A DNA stretch of 64,000 nt, taken from contig NC_068571.1 in assembly GCF_025698545.1 (NCBI RefSeq), positions 9,756,160 through 9,820,159 on the forward strand. Direction: 5' to 3'. Numbering within the stretch: position 1 is the first letter of the stretch; each line of letters starts with the position of its first letter. This stretch comes from Gossypium raimondii (taxonomy: Eukaryota > Streptophyta > Magnoliopsida > Malvales > Malvaceae). Positions 35,215 through 48,231 of the stretch are shown here, piece by piece. A model generated the notes under the pieces. The model worked only from the letters and a program-made list of their open reading frames with translations, was not told the origin of the DNA and did no database searches. Made by a program: the position numbers and the translations under genes.

Positions 35215-36422
35215 CTGTTTCTTGTACTATGTACAATTATGCCAAGCCCACTCTAACTGGGGCTAAATCGAGTATTGTGTGACCCACCATTGTTGCAAAT
35301 AATTTCGAACTGAAGCTGAACACTATTGAGATGGCACAACAATTTGTTTAGTTCGATGGTTTGCAAGATGAAGATCCAACTACTCATTTGGCTAATTTTC
35401 AGGAAGTCTGTGATACTTTCAAGATTAGTAGCGTTTCTGACAACACTATTCGCCTACGGTTATTCCCTTTCTCGCTGAGGAACAAAGCTAAATAGTGGTT
35501 GAATTCTTTACCACGAGGTTTTATCACTACATGAGATCAAATGATTGAGAAATTCCTACTGAAGTACTTCCCAACAGCTAAGACAGCCAAGTTAAGGAAT
35601 GATATCTCTTCCTTTCTTCAGATTGATTTAAAGACCCTACATAATGCATGGGAGAGGTATAAAGACTTATTGAGACGGTGCCCTCACCATGGGTTACCTC
35701 TATGGCTACAGGTTCAAACCTTCTACAACGGTTTGAATCTCTCAACTAGGAAATTGATCGATGCAGCAGTCGATAGTACACTTAACAATAAAACACCCGA
35801 AGTGGCTTATGAGTTTATAGAGGAGATGGCACTGAATAATTATCAATGGCAAGTCATGATGATGAAGCCGATGAAAGCAGCCGGTGTTTTCAATTTAGAT
35901 GCAGTCACCATGTTATCAAATCAGGTAGAACAATTAAATAAGAAAATTGATGGTTTATATGTTTCTACGCAGGTACATCCGATGATGCAATGCGATACGA
36001 ATGAAAGAGTAATGAACAATCCAAAAAGTTTACCCTATGGTCCTATCACAGAGAATGAACAAATCGATTATATGAGAAATAATTTTAGGCCTCAAAATAA
36101 CCCTTATAGTAACACATATAATGCAGGTTGGAGGAACCATCACAATTTCTATTGGGGTGGTCAAGGAAATCAGAGAGCACAACCCCCTCCAAGCTTCCAA
36201 CAACAACCTTACCTGCAAGAGAAAAAGTCGAATCTCAAAGAGATGTTGATGAAGTTTATCTCGGTGTCAGAAACCCGCTTTCAAAACACTGAAGCAGCAC
36301 TTAAAAATCAGCAAGCATCAACTCAAGGACTCGAGAATCAAATCGGTCAACTTGTTAAATTGATTTCGAAAAGACCACAAGGTAGTTTGCCTAGCAATAC
36401 TGAAACTAACCCTAAGGAGTAG
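35215..36422 (+). pseudogene. Athila-like gag
   Basis: The main open part is 293 codons (35541-36422), with MIEKFLLKYFPTAKTAKLRN, AWERYKDLLRRCPHHGLP, LWLQVQTFYNGLN and AYEFIEEMALNNYQWQVM of the retrotransposon gag domain. Upstream, in frames broken by stops, is AQQFV*FDGLQDEDPTTHL-type sequence starting near 35230. After the TAG at 36420 the similarity goes on briefly in fragments. It is a capsid-type protein and can no longer be expressed as a whole. Confidence 0.88.
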
Positions 36423-36650
36423 CTTCATGCAATTACTGTGCAAGATGAAGAAGGGTTAGTTGAATCTAAACTAGAACCAAGGCAGAAAATTGTGAGTGAG
36501 TAACGGTAAGGTCAAGGTAAGCCAGAATGAACAAAAACTGGTTGGTAAAGAATATAAACGTCGAGTGTTATATCCTAACGCGACGAAGAGAGACCACACG
36601 AACGAACAATTTGGTAAATTTATTAAACTTCTGAAAAAATTGCATCTCGT

Positions 36651-38609
36651 CCAAACATTCTACTAACACAATCTTCACTAAAATAGTCATACCTCGAGCT
36701 CTTGAAGTAGAAATCGAGTTCAAAGTGCATTGCGAAGTTAAAAGATAGACCTTCGAACACTATGTAGATATATCAACCTAGAAATGCATGAGTCCTATCC
36801 AAAAAGTTGTTGCAAGTTGGCTGATTTTCCAAACTTAAAAATTGGTATCTGCAGTGGATGGAATTTAATAAATTTCACCCCTCCTAAGCATGTATCAGGG
36901 GTGAATCCATAAAATTTTTTAGCAGGAGTTGGAGTTTAATTATAATTTTCCTATATATCAAAATATAACTTTATTATGTTTTAATTTATAATTTCATCAG
37001 TTTTGAAGGGGCTAAACATAATTTTTTTTCATTTTTAGTTGCTAAAGGGAAATTTTACTATATATTAATTTATAATTTCATTATTTACAAGAGGACTTAA
37101 TTGCTTTTTTTTTCATTTTGGGAGGCAAAGTGCAATTTCACTATATATTAATTTATAGTTTATCTATTTATAAGAGGACTCAATTGAAATATAATTATTG
37201 GTTTTTTTTGGAGGGGCAAGGCCGTGTCCGCCCTCGTCAAATTTGTCCTTGGTCACAAGAACTAAAGATTGATGACAACACTAGGATAAATAATTATAGT
37301 GCAATTAGTGTTTTTAGTATAATGTATTTACGTATTTAAATTTTATTTTACTCACAATTTAATATATTCTTTTCAGTTTAATGTCAGATATATTTATGTG
37401 TTATTATTAATTAGTTTCAAACTATAAATTTTATTATTTAATATGTCATTTTTAAACAGGACTATTAGTCCATGTACTTTTACGGAAGTTGTGAATTTTG
37501 TTCCTATACTTTTCGATTTTTTAAATTTTAGTCCTGACTCAAACAATAGCAGTTAAATTGTTTTGGTTAAATTCAATTACTAGTCATATACTATGCGTAT
37601 AGTTGTAGGTTTAATTCATATTCTCCAATTGAATCGTTCTAAAAGGCTAGTTCTCCATTGTTGTTGCAATCGAAATGGGTTTTTCAAAAGTATTTGAAAA
37701 GTGCTTTGTAAAAAAGTGTTGTGGAAAAGTGTGTTTGTTAGTTTTTTAGTATTCTCCATTGCTACAAAAAATTGCAGTTGAAAGTTAAAATATCCTTTTT
37801 AGACATAATAGAAGACAATAAAAGATTAGTTAAGTTGTATGATATTTAAATAATTTAATATAATGATACATGAAATATAAATTTTAAATACCTTTTAAGT
37901 AATTAATATAAATAATTTGTAAATTGATGATATATAAAATATTAAAAATTAAATATAATAATAAAGAATATTTAAATAATTTAATATAATGATAAATGAT
38001 ATATAAATAATTTAATATAATGATATGTTTAAATATAATCCGATTTGAAGTTTTGTAAAAGTTAGAGGATTTAGATAAAATTTAAACTTAGAAAATGGAT
38101 TTTGACAAAAAATCGTTTTCTAAATGTGTCGGTCTCATCGAATTTGAAAAAAAATTGCTACTATTTTTTTACTATTTTTATTTTTAGCTATTATTTCGCT
38201 ATTATATTACTACTATTTTTTTGGATATTGTATAAATCTTATTTTATTATTAATTTTGCTAATATTTTAAATATATTTGCTTGCTAAGTTGCACTTATCT
38301 TAGTGTTATAAACATTTATTTTAATATTTTTAATGTATTTAATGTATTATATTTTTAAATTTATTTTATATAAAAAAATTAATATGGGTAGGTGAACCAA
38401 ACTTGGATTTTAACACTTTTATCTGAATCAAATTTAAACAAAATTTTAATTCTTCTTTTAAGTCAAACTGGACTTAAAAAAACAAACTTAAATTTTTTAA
38501 TTGCCCGACCCGCCCATTAATAACACTAATGTAAACTTTTTTTTACCTTAAGTTTTAATAAACTGAACTGATTTTTTTTTCAAATTATCTTCGCAAACAA
38601 CTAAACCTT
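36651..38609. other. AT-rich intergenic DNA with small degenerate repeats
   Basis: No gene is seen. Between about 36930 and 37200 a block of roughly 90 bases (ctatatattaatttata plus an acaagaggactt-like part) recurs in diverged form. A short motif, atttaatataatgata, recurs near 37855-38020. The left edge of duplication copy 2 lies at or before 38610. Confidence 0.6.
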
Positions 38610-40376
38610 ACAAATTAAGGGGCAAAAAAGCTCAAGGATGGTTTCTCATCTCAATTCCAAAAAAATTTTAGACTGCAAGAAACTCATTTTATCTCAAGAT
38701 AATTGATTCCATAAATGGAATGTTTATTTATTTTAAATAATTAGAACTGTTTCCATCCCTTTTACAATTTAAAATTAGTTACCGGAATGATATTTAAATA
38801 AATATTTTAATAATATTTTCTCTAGAATTAATTTAATTTATCCTATAAAATTATATTTTAAAAGAATTTTATTCTAATATAATTTGTTTTTGTAAAATTA
38901 TTGAGCTGTTAAGGGAAGTTCTGTTTGATAAATTGTTAGAAAAATCCAGTCAACTAAAATTAATATTTTCAAGAACGTTTGATAACTCACAATGAAAGCT
39001 ACTCAATAGAATTTTATATTTATTTTTACAAAAAGTATAAAAAGCGAGTAGTAGATAGAAATTTATCACTTAATAAAAATAAATTCAATAATTTTATTTT
39101 ATTTTATTTCATCTAAGATTATATTATCTTTTATCGAATAATCTAATAATATTTATTAATTAATTTTTTTAAAATATCAAATATATTTTATAACTTAAAT
39201 TCAACCCTTAATCATTCAATTTATTAAAAATATGTAGAAGTCGAATGACTCGAGTTTGGTTTCCGTCTTAATCTTGTGTCTTACTCAATCATTAATAATT
39301 CTACTGAAATTAAGTATTTTATAGATAATTTATTAAACTCTATGTTGGTATGCACTCCTATAATTTTATTTTTAAAGTGTTTCCGTTACTTTTTGACCTC
39401 ACACTCTATTACTTAATTTTTTATTTATGAGGTAAAAATTATTATTTAATAAATATATTTATTAAGATTTCACATAAAAATTAATTAATGTTTTTATTAC
39501 AATAATAAAATTAACTATTTATTATTCATAGTGTTCTAACTTTAAATCTCATTAGAATTAATTTTTATTAATTTATTATATAAAAAACAAAATACTATGA
39601 TAAAAATATTTTTTTGCATATGAGAGGATATTTTAATAATTTCATAATTAAGTTGATGTCCAATTAACTCTGTAACATTAGCATCTCGTTTGGTTACTAT
39701 TATAATACATGAGAAAATACTTATTTAATATATATGTTTTAACATGAGAAAAACTAGTGTACTAACAAGATGAATAAATAGTCCACCGCATCAAAACGTT
39801 TGGTAGGTAGATTGTTAATCATGTAATAAACATATATTATTTTGTTGGGTTAAAGTGTTAAAACAAGTAAACGTAAATGTTATTTTATAAAATATCATTT
39901 TGCCTATAAACCAATCACTTATTTAAAATTTACAATATAAAAATGAATTTGTACATCATAAATCTCAATCCAAGAATTCAATTGTACGCATAAAATATTT
40001 TCTCCAAAACATAATGAATGAATCCGTGACATAAGATTTATTGACTATTGTACTAATTTTTTCTTTAATTTATTTCTTTTCATATGAATATATCATCACA
40101 ATTTCTAATCTTGAATTGTCGATATAATACTTAAAATTACCCATAACCTTTCTCAACCCCTTAAATAAAAGGATAATGCGCTTCATGTTTACATTCGAAT
40201 AGCTTAGTGATTAACATAGTTACATGAAACTACTTTGAAATATCAAATATCACAATACAATTTTTTTTTAAATCAATCAAATATATATTTGGATCTTTCT
40301 CAAATGAACTCAAAAAACTACCAACAAGCTTCATGTTTGGATCATCGTCCTTGTGAGTTTCTAATCTCAGAAAAAA

Positions 40377-42595
40377 CTACCTTAGACGAGTATTTATCAG
40401 AATCCTTGATACAAAAACTTTTTGTTCGTCGCTTGTTCTTAAATTGAAAGAAGTAGTACTCTTGGAGTTCATGACATGATCGCCAATGCTACTGAACACT
40501 TCCCCACTCTCATCTTCCATTTCATAGGTTTTAAACTCATCCATGTCTTCTTCAAACCCACCACTGGCATTTGGTTTAAGGGGCTCCTCTTCTGCACTTT
40601 CTTGCAATTGCAGTGCGAACTGTAACCCACACACCACAGCATCCAGCGATGGCCTTTTGATTCCATCATCATGCAAGCAACTCATTGCCAATTTAGTGAT
40701 TTTTTTCAAACACTCAAATGAAATCTTTCCTTTCAAAAATGGATAAATGATATTGTAAAGTGATTCATTTCGATAGCATTCTTGAGCCCATGTTGCTAAG
40801 CTTACCTTATTCTTCTCGGTCGACCGACTAATCGGTGGCCTAGCACATAATATTTCACAAAGGACCACACCGAATGAATATACATTGGACTCTTTAGTCA
40901 ATTGTCCATGACGATAATACTCTGGATCCAAGTACCCGAAGCTACCTTTCACAACCATGCTAACATAGGTTTGGGATATGTTAGTGGGGCCGACTCCAAA
41001 ATCCAAAACTTTAGCCACCCAGTTCTCATCTAGCAAGATATTTGTTGTCTTAACGTCTTGATGAATGATGGTGTGTTTTGCACCTGAATGAAGATATTGC
41101 AACCCTTGAGCGGCACCAACACAAATCTCTAGCCTTTGTTTCTATGGAAGAATAGGGTTTTTGGTGTTGTAAAGATGATCATGAAATGCTCCATTAGCCA
41201 TGTAATAGTAGACCAGAATCATCTCACCGTCATCGTTGCAATAGTCGATCAATGAGACCAAACGAAGGTAGTGTAGCTAGGAAAGCATCTCGGTCTCGGT
41301 CCTGAATTCGTGAGCACCTTGTTGAGACTCAGGGTTCAACCGTTTTATTGCAAGTTGGGTCTCCCCACCATTGATGAATCCTTTGTAAACGTTGTCGAAA
41401 CCTCCAATACCAATAATGAAAACATTGTCGAAGTTGTCGGTTGCTCATTTGATCTCAGACAGTGAAAAGTAATGACAAAGATCAGAAGGCAGAGATGAGC
41501 TACCACACTTGGTTGACCCTTTTACTGGAACTCCTTTACCAGAAAACTGACTCCACTATGAAATTCCCTTACTGGAACTGGTATCTTTGACTCTCATCTT
41601 TTGAAAGTAAATGAAGAAATAAAGAAGAGAAAGAAGAACAAAGCCCGATATTATGCCTACCACAATTCCGAATACTACTTTATTATTGTTAGGCTTGGTT
41701 GAGGTGGGCAGTGAATTTTCTTTTTGATTTATTGGAACTAGATCTGGACTGGCAAGAAAAAAACCATTGCTCAATTTGAATATTTCAATCCCATTCAAGA
41801 TTACATCAGAATATTTAGTTTTCCAAGCTGGCGAAGAATGCAAAGCAATAGAGAGATTTCGCTGCATTTGATTTCCTTTCTTTCCTATTTACACCACATA
41901 ATCCTGATATACTGGAATCCCATTTCCACTACTCCAAGATATAACATCTGCTACAGTTTCTACAATTGAATTAGCCAATAAGATCTCAAACACTTTATCA
42001 CCTTCTTTGGTTATATTTATCTAGAACTCACAAAAATGTAACCTTACGAAGTAATTGAACCAAAAATCAATAGGAAACTCCCATGTCAGTTGGTAGTTCT
42101 CATTCTGGGTCATGTTCGTCCCTATGGTCCTTTCAGTAACATAATCCTCCCTTGGAGCAGAGTACGATGGTGTATCACTGCTGAAGGAGAGATTAATACT
42201 TTCATTAACAAGAAGAGCACTTGGTTTGGCTATTGTCAAATAGGCGTCATCTGTTAACCAGCCCCAGAACATCCTAGTGTTTTCTACTGGCGGGATTTCG
42301 CTCCTACCAACTTCGACTCGATATATCATCTCAAGGGTAGTGTTGTTTCCTAGGGTGTACAAGCTTTCCTCGGCTTGGCCAACAAAAAGGACGCCGTCAT
42401 CATCAATCTCTGGTGTATAATATAGATTGATCGGCATGGAAACAACTTCGATGGCATTGATGAAAGCATGAGAATCAGTGATATCAAGACTAGGAGTGAC
42501 GGTTAAATTTAACCTTTGACCTTCATCTACATTTATACAAAATTCTTTGATGATAAGTGGAACTTCAAATACAGCATGGAGTGAAGCAATGAATG
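40377..42595 (-). pseudogene. Receptor kinase pseudogene B, kinase to second malectin part
   Basis: This is the counterpart of pseudogene A without the Ogre-like insertion. From the 3' end: a long open kinase piece (41102-40377) with IIHQDVKTTNIL, VLDFGVG, YLDPEYY and NVYSFGVVLCE; then the kinase N-lobe with TAG at 41142-41144, TAG at 41277-41279 and TGA at 41455-41457, all shared with A; then the membrane segment (VVGIISGFVLLSLLYFF) and the second malectin-like domain (42437-42021). Stops near 41887 and 42022 add damage. The HRD Arg is Gln. The gene goes on at 46827 after an inserted element. Confidence 0.93.
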
Positions 42596-45500
42596 TAACA
42601 CCCCTAACCCATATCCGTCGCTAGATTAGAGTTACAAGACATTACCGGACATAGCATAGATCAGAACAGACATTTACTACATTTCTTGTTTCGTAATTCA
42701 ATCACATCAATACACATGCATTTTATATTTAATATCAATATCACACAACTTATAAATCAATATACATTCAAATAAAATTATTATACATATAGTTCACTTA
42801 ACCAACTGAAACCCAATCATGCTTACTACTTAAGGTATATAAACAAGTCATGCTTTAAAAATTTAAAAATATCAATATTAATAATTTAATCACTTATTCG
42901 ATCCAACTAATTTACATCAAATACATATATCATATAATCTCAATAACCGAACCTTATGACCAAAGTTCATGGCTTTCAAACTTCTAATTAATCATCAAAC
43001 CTATTTTATTTCACATGTACTGCATACATATATCCATCTATTTATAAACGTCTGTTTCATTAGTTAATTATCAAACATAACAATTACGTACTTTTGCAAA
43101 TTCACTCATTAAGTCAAAACAAAACGTATCATTTATCCTATTTAAAAACCATGTATGAAACATTAACAAACATTACAAACAATAGAATAGTATCTTGTTC
43201 CTTACCAATTCATATGCATTTTCAATAATAAAATTTATCATATTCAATCATAAATAGGTAAATAATATTACAACTCACATGCTTATCAAAATGAACCATT
43301 TACTAAGGCCGAATTTGCTACCACATATTTAACACATTTTGAAATCAATCATTCAACATTTAAATAACGAACCACAATTAAACATATCATAGGTATATGT
43401 ATTTGTTTTACCCATCACTAGCCGAATATAACTACACATCATTAACCACTTTCAAGCCTATCCATAAATCAATTTAAACATTATAAATGAATCCATAATA
43501 AACCACAACTGAATCATATTCATTACATATCTTCTTGCCGAAACACATCACACTTATATGACATGCATAATACTTAATTCACATATTAAAATTATACATA
43601 TCATTTCTCATTTACCAATCTCAAATTCATACATTCATTTATAACATAAAACACACTTCTAAAACAGATCTAAATCATGACCGAAATTACACATATTTTT
43701 CCATATCTTATAACCTGAACTTAACTATCATTTCATTTTAAATATACTTAGCATTTTAACCATTTACTCAATCCACATATCAAAACCTTATCAATAAACA
43801 TACACGAATATATATATCACATACGTATGAAATACATATTACTTTTGATACAAGCTTAAACCATGACTTAATTCAATTGATCATTAACAAAACATATTAA
43901 ACAAGCTATACATAATTATACCATGACCGAATCTAATTACTCAAGCATCAAATAAATCTATTATATTTAAAAGGGATAGAAACTAAGCTTAACCAAAAGA
44001 AATAAGCCATTTTCTCATGGCTCAATATTACATAACCCAAAATCAAGCATTTCAACTATGCCATACATGCCATAAGATCGAATTCAAACTTAACAAAATA
44101 CCGAAAGGAGTCGATAGGGTGATAGTCTTCTCTGACGATCCCCGAGCTCGTAACCAACTTCCAAAATCTATAAAACGAAGAGCAAACATACACACAATAA
44201 GCTTTCGCAGCTTAGTAAGTCATAAGCAAACAATAATCATATGAACATTAACTCTAAGTCAATTAACCTAGTCAATCCGAACCTTAATGAAATATACATA
44301 TATCACACTCACAAGTTTATATGTTTTCAAATATAAATTAGCATTTAACATCATATAGCTAAATGCACCAATACTCATAAACATATATAATTGTCACTCT
44401 TAAATATCACAAGTATATCAATAGGCCGAATCACTTATAATATCACAAGTACATCAATTCAAGTTTACAACTTACCTTAATTTCATATCATAGTATGAAT
44501 ACATACCTGAACCTTTTAATTCGATTTCACATTCGGTATTTACTTCACATTGCCCATTGAACCGTTCAGAATTAAAAAGGATACTAGGATAATCAGAAAG
44601 CTCGTACAACGCCAACGTCCCAGACGTGGTCTTACATGTAATCATATATCAATGCCATTGTCCCAGAGAGGGTCTTACTCGAATCAAATACGATGCCAAT
44701 GTCCTAGACATGGTCTTACACGTAAACACAAATCGATGCCAACGTCCCATACGTGGTCTTACACGAAAACACATATCGAAAATCCTATGTCATGACATAT
44801 GTATCCTATCTATTCCTAGGGTTCGTACAGGACTCTCGGACATTGAATCTCGATCGGATCGAACTCGATATATAGCTCCTTTGCTCAATACACATTCGGC
44901 CATACACATATATTCCTAAAAAATTCCATTCATCATGTAACATTTGTCTATTATCAAATTTAACGACATTTATATACTTATAGACTTACCTCAAGTCATA
45001 GATGATTATTCCACAACCGTATTTTTTCCCCGATTTATAATCGATCTATTTGTTTCACTATCAAAGCATAATAATAAATCAATATATTAACTAACTCAAA
45101 TATCAAATCAAGTTCAAACTCAAATCATTCTATCATTTAATTACAATTAGTAAAAACATATTTATTCCTCACAAATGGTCAACACAAACACAAACATAAA
45201 CACAACCATTATCCAATTCATTCCAATTTGGACAACATGAATACGGTAGGAATATATATTAGTTCATTAAACTTAAAGTCCAAATATTTACATATTTGGA
45301 TGGCATTAAGATACTCTTTAATAAACTACATTAATATACAAAAAAACATGGCAAGATAATTAAGTACTTAATATCAATTCAAACAGATTCAAATCACGCA
45401 TTACAATGACCAATTAATCCACTAAAACCAACTTTAATAATAATTAACAGTTAACTTATTGATGCAGTACATATTAATTACTAATTACACTTTTCAATAG

Positions 45501-46826
45501 CTTAAATTTAGACAACATTAATTAACATTAATTAATAGTCCACAAACCCCCCAAACGATATAAACATACGGCTATTTATCACCATATAACTAACTCATTA
45601 ACTAACACTTAAGACATAAAATCTGTAGCATTATACTGGTCTTTTATTACCTTCTCAGCTACATTAAAGGCAGCATCAAACACTCCTTTTTCTCAAATTT
45701 CAGACATAATAAATACATCACTATTTATTCATTTGCAACTTCGACCATTATTAACATAATTTAAAGTCATTCAAACCACATTTATTGACATCTAAACAAC
45801 AATTTACTGCTGCTTTAACACACCAAACAATAATCCTTAAAAAAACATAAATACAGTCACTTAGACAACATTAATTGACGACTAAACAAGAATTTTTCTG
45901 CTGCATTAATACACCAAACAATAGTCCTTAAAATAACATATTTTTCTGCTAAATTAATACACCAAATAGCAATCCTTAAAACAGCATAAATACACCACTC
46001 TCTGAACATCATTAACAATACAATAATCGAACAACATCAATACCACAATCGGACAGTATAAATAGAGCAACAATTAACAATATTAATGAGGTAAAATTCG
46101 AACAGCAATTTAACAATTTCAAAAATTATCAAACACTAAAGAATAAGAAAAATTCAAGGAAAGCTTGCTAATATTTCCCAACACCGATTATAACAATTCA
46201 ATTTGTTCCTTCCCTCACACATTCGGTCAAAATTAAATCAATAATTTAACCATAATTTATCAATAAAAAGCTATAGCTAATGGAGAGTTTAGAAGAGTTA
46301 CCCTGGCACTCCAAAATTTTAGCTTTTAAACAAACAATTTCATGGTTTTTCCACTGCATGCAGTCGTCCTCTTCTCTAGCTTCTATATTCTCCTTTTCTT
46401 ACTTATTATCGGTTGAAAATAATGAAGATAAGATGAACACTAATGTGGCTTTGTTTTATTATAATTAATATTACTAAGCCAATTACCAAATTAACTTTTT
46501 TAATTTAATAACAAAACCTTTTAATGGTGGTCCATTACCGTCCACTTGCCTATATTATAGTGGCCAAATATCATTTTAAGGACTTATCAATTAATAAGCC
46601 ATAGTAAATTAGTATTTTAACAAATAGAAAGTCACTTTTGTATTTTACGCTATTAAGTCCTTTTTATCAAATTAGACAACCAATCTGTAAAATTAATTCA
46701 CGAAAATTTCACCAGTGCATTCTAACATGCTGTAAACACATAAAATAATATTAAAATAATCTTACGACCTCAAATTTGTGGTTTCAAAATCACTATTCTT
46801 ACTAGGATCTAAATCGAGCTGTTACA
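42596..46826 (-). mobile_element. 4.2 kb LTR-like insertion (probable solo LTR)
   Basis: It interrupts the first malectin-like domain of pseudogene B. The ends are tgtaacacccctaaccc and gagctgttaca, so TGTAAC...GTTACA is inverted at the tips as in LTRs. The paralogues run on uninterrupted here (gcactgaaattcct in the intact gene). Flanks atgaa and ctaaa could be a mutated 5-bp target duplication of ctgaa. No reading frame of any length resembles gag or pol. The likeliest reading is a solo LTR of a gypsy element on the minus strand. A non-autonomous element without coding sequence is the alternative. Confidence 0.8.
44612..44780. repeat. Minisatellite of 40-44 bp units
   Basis: Four tandem units start at 44612, 44655, 44695 and 44739, each with a ccaa(c/t)gtcc...tggtcttac core. 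It lies within the 4.2 kb LTR-like element. Confidence 0.85.
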
Positions 46827-47331
46827 CTAAAATTCCTGAGAAGGGTAAAACCCCCACCTTCAACAGAGAAGAAAGCTTTTTTAGAAGGGTAGTCAAAGTC
46901 TGGATATGAAGTTGGATAGAAGTGCAAGCGGATGAACTTTGAGCTAGAAGTGAGGGGAATAGAATAGGTGAACTCTGAGTAAGAAAGACTAGTTGTGGAG
47001 TAGGGAACATTATCAACTAATGAGGGCGGTGGAGATACAGCTTTAGTCACTGATGATTTGTACTTGTTGTTTTGTAGCTCTATGGGGCTAAATTTTCCAT
47101 TGCCATCTCTAACCCAAGAACGACCATCGGGAGACAAGGCATTGGTGGAAGGAGAACCACAGTCAATTGTGATGCTTTTTATGGGGTAGTAAGGGGTAAA
47201 ATTGAAATCTGCTGTAACAGGAACCGCAATGTATTGACTGAAGAAGAAAAAGAAGAAGAAGAAAAAGAAAAAGAAGAGACAGGGGTCGAGTTTTGAAAGG
47301 AAAAAGTAGGTGTTTTGGTTAGAATCTCCAT
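46827..47331 (-). pseudogene. Receptor kinase pseudogene B, N-terminal part
   Basis: It begins at ATG 47331 (MEILTKTPTF) with a signal peptide whose Phe/Ser/Leu core is encoded by an impure GAA microsatellite (47242-47280). It then has the start of the first malectin-like domain (SRSWV-like region, LHFYPTSYPDFDYPSKKAFF, FTLLRNFS). It continues at 42595 beyond the inserted element. Confidence 0.92.
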
Positions 47332-47608
47332 TTCAAGGGAAAAACAGAGAGGCAGAGAGAGAAGATGCATATGGAGAAAGGGATAAGAGATGAAGAAAGG
47401 TAGGAAATGGATAGTGAAGTGGAGATGGGGTGCAGGACAGGGTCAGTTACTGTACATTTGAATTTTCAAATTCCCATTTTTGTATTTTGATTAGTCAAGT
47501 TAGTAGAGTTTAACATTTGTTTCTTATGTGTACTCCATAGGATGTCACTAAAAACCATTTGTTATTATCATCGGTCTCCTCTACTGCATATGGGTAACAG
47601 AGGACTTA
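47332..47608 (-). promoter_or_regulatory. 5' flank of pseudogene B, up to the Harbinger insertion
   Basis: This is homologous to the upstream region of the intact gene, including the pyrimidine-rich leader and the ggtctcctctactgcatatg block. It is cut by the Harbinger element at the tta of 47606-47608. Confidence 0.7.
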
Positions 47609-47624
47609 GGGCTCCTTTGGATTG
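47609..47624 (+). repeat. Harbinger left terminal inverted repeat
   Basis: It reads gggctcctttggattg, right after the tta target copy. Confidence 0.9.
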
Positions 47625-48106
47625 AGGCAGTGAGGCACGTTTTGAAGGAAAAGATGGTGCCAAACTCACTGCTGTGTTGTTTGGTTGAGGTGTCAGATCA
47701 GTGAGGTTTCTTTTCAACCACACGATCACTAATTTTCACCGGAGCAAATAGCGTAGTTGGAGGCTAAACGAGCGATTGACATTATAATGCATAAAAATAG
47801 CCTTACTTTTATTTATTATTTTACCATTTTATCCTTAAAATTTAAGTTAATTTCATTTCCAAAATGCAAAAACCCCGCTCTTCAATTGACAAGAACAAAA
47901 CTCCACCGTAATAAAGAGAGGACTCTCAAAGAAGTTATATTTTTCTACTCATCCTATCAATCTTGTTCTCAACTTTGATCTGGTAAGTGAAAACCCTTCT
48001 TTTTCTACTCTATATATGTGTTTGAATTGTATGAAAGTAGTTTCTGTTTTTCCTTTAAACACAAATCCATATGTTCTTTCTCCATTATTTTTTTACCTCT
48101 ACTTAC

Positions 48107-48231
48107 CGTTGAAGAGATTGAACATAATTGATGATTTCATTCAACATACCAGTTTTGTCTGTGATTTTGTTACATCCTGGTACTAAATCTTGCAGATACT
48201 TCATTCTTTCACTGATATTCTCCCTTCTAAC
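48107..48231 (-). pseudogene. Captured bHLH transcription factor exon
   Basis: The minus strand has an acceptor (ttatatag), a 125-nt exon and a donor (gtaagt). The exon starts [20 protein letters not shown], continues [20 protein letters not shown] and ends QR, open throughout. This is the basic-to-helix-2 part of a plant bHLH protein of the CIB/BEE/BPE-like group, which binds DNA as a dimer. The basic region is cut at the exon edge, so by itself it cannot bind DNA. Asn replaces the usual Lys in VRREKIS. No other exon of that gene was found nearby. Retained splice sites point to capture at the DNA level. Confidence 0.9.

Larger units (their letters stand above)
33705..36650 (+). mobile_element. 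Athila-like Ty3/gypsy fragment
   Basis: It contains LTR sequence, primer site and a broken gag in the order expected for Athila on the plus strand. The 5' end of the LTR is missing or mutated, and pol and the 3' LTR are absent. Coding similarity fades after about 36640 (KLLKKLH-like). Membership is from recall of plant Athila gag and of the tRNA-Asp-type primer site. Confidence 0.85.

Noticed and set aside
35541..36422. 293-codon frame as a host gene
   Set aside because: It is Athila-type gag, with broken gag sequence upstream and an LTR and primer site in front.
44550..44919. Overlapping 81- and 97-codon frames with repeated peptides
   Set aside because: They are caused by the 40-44 bp minisatellite in the LTR-like element.
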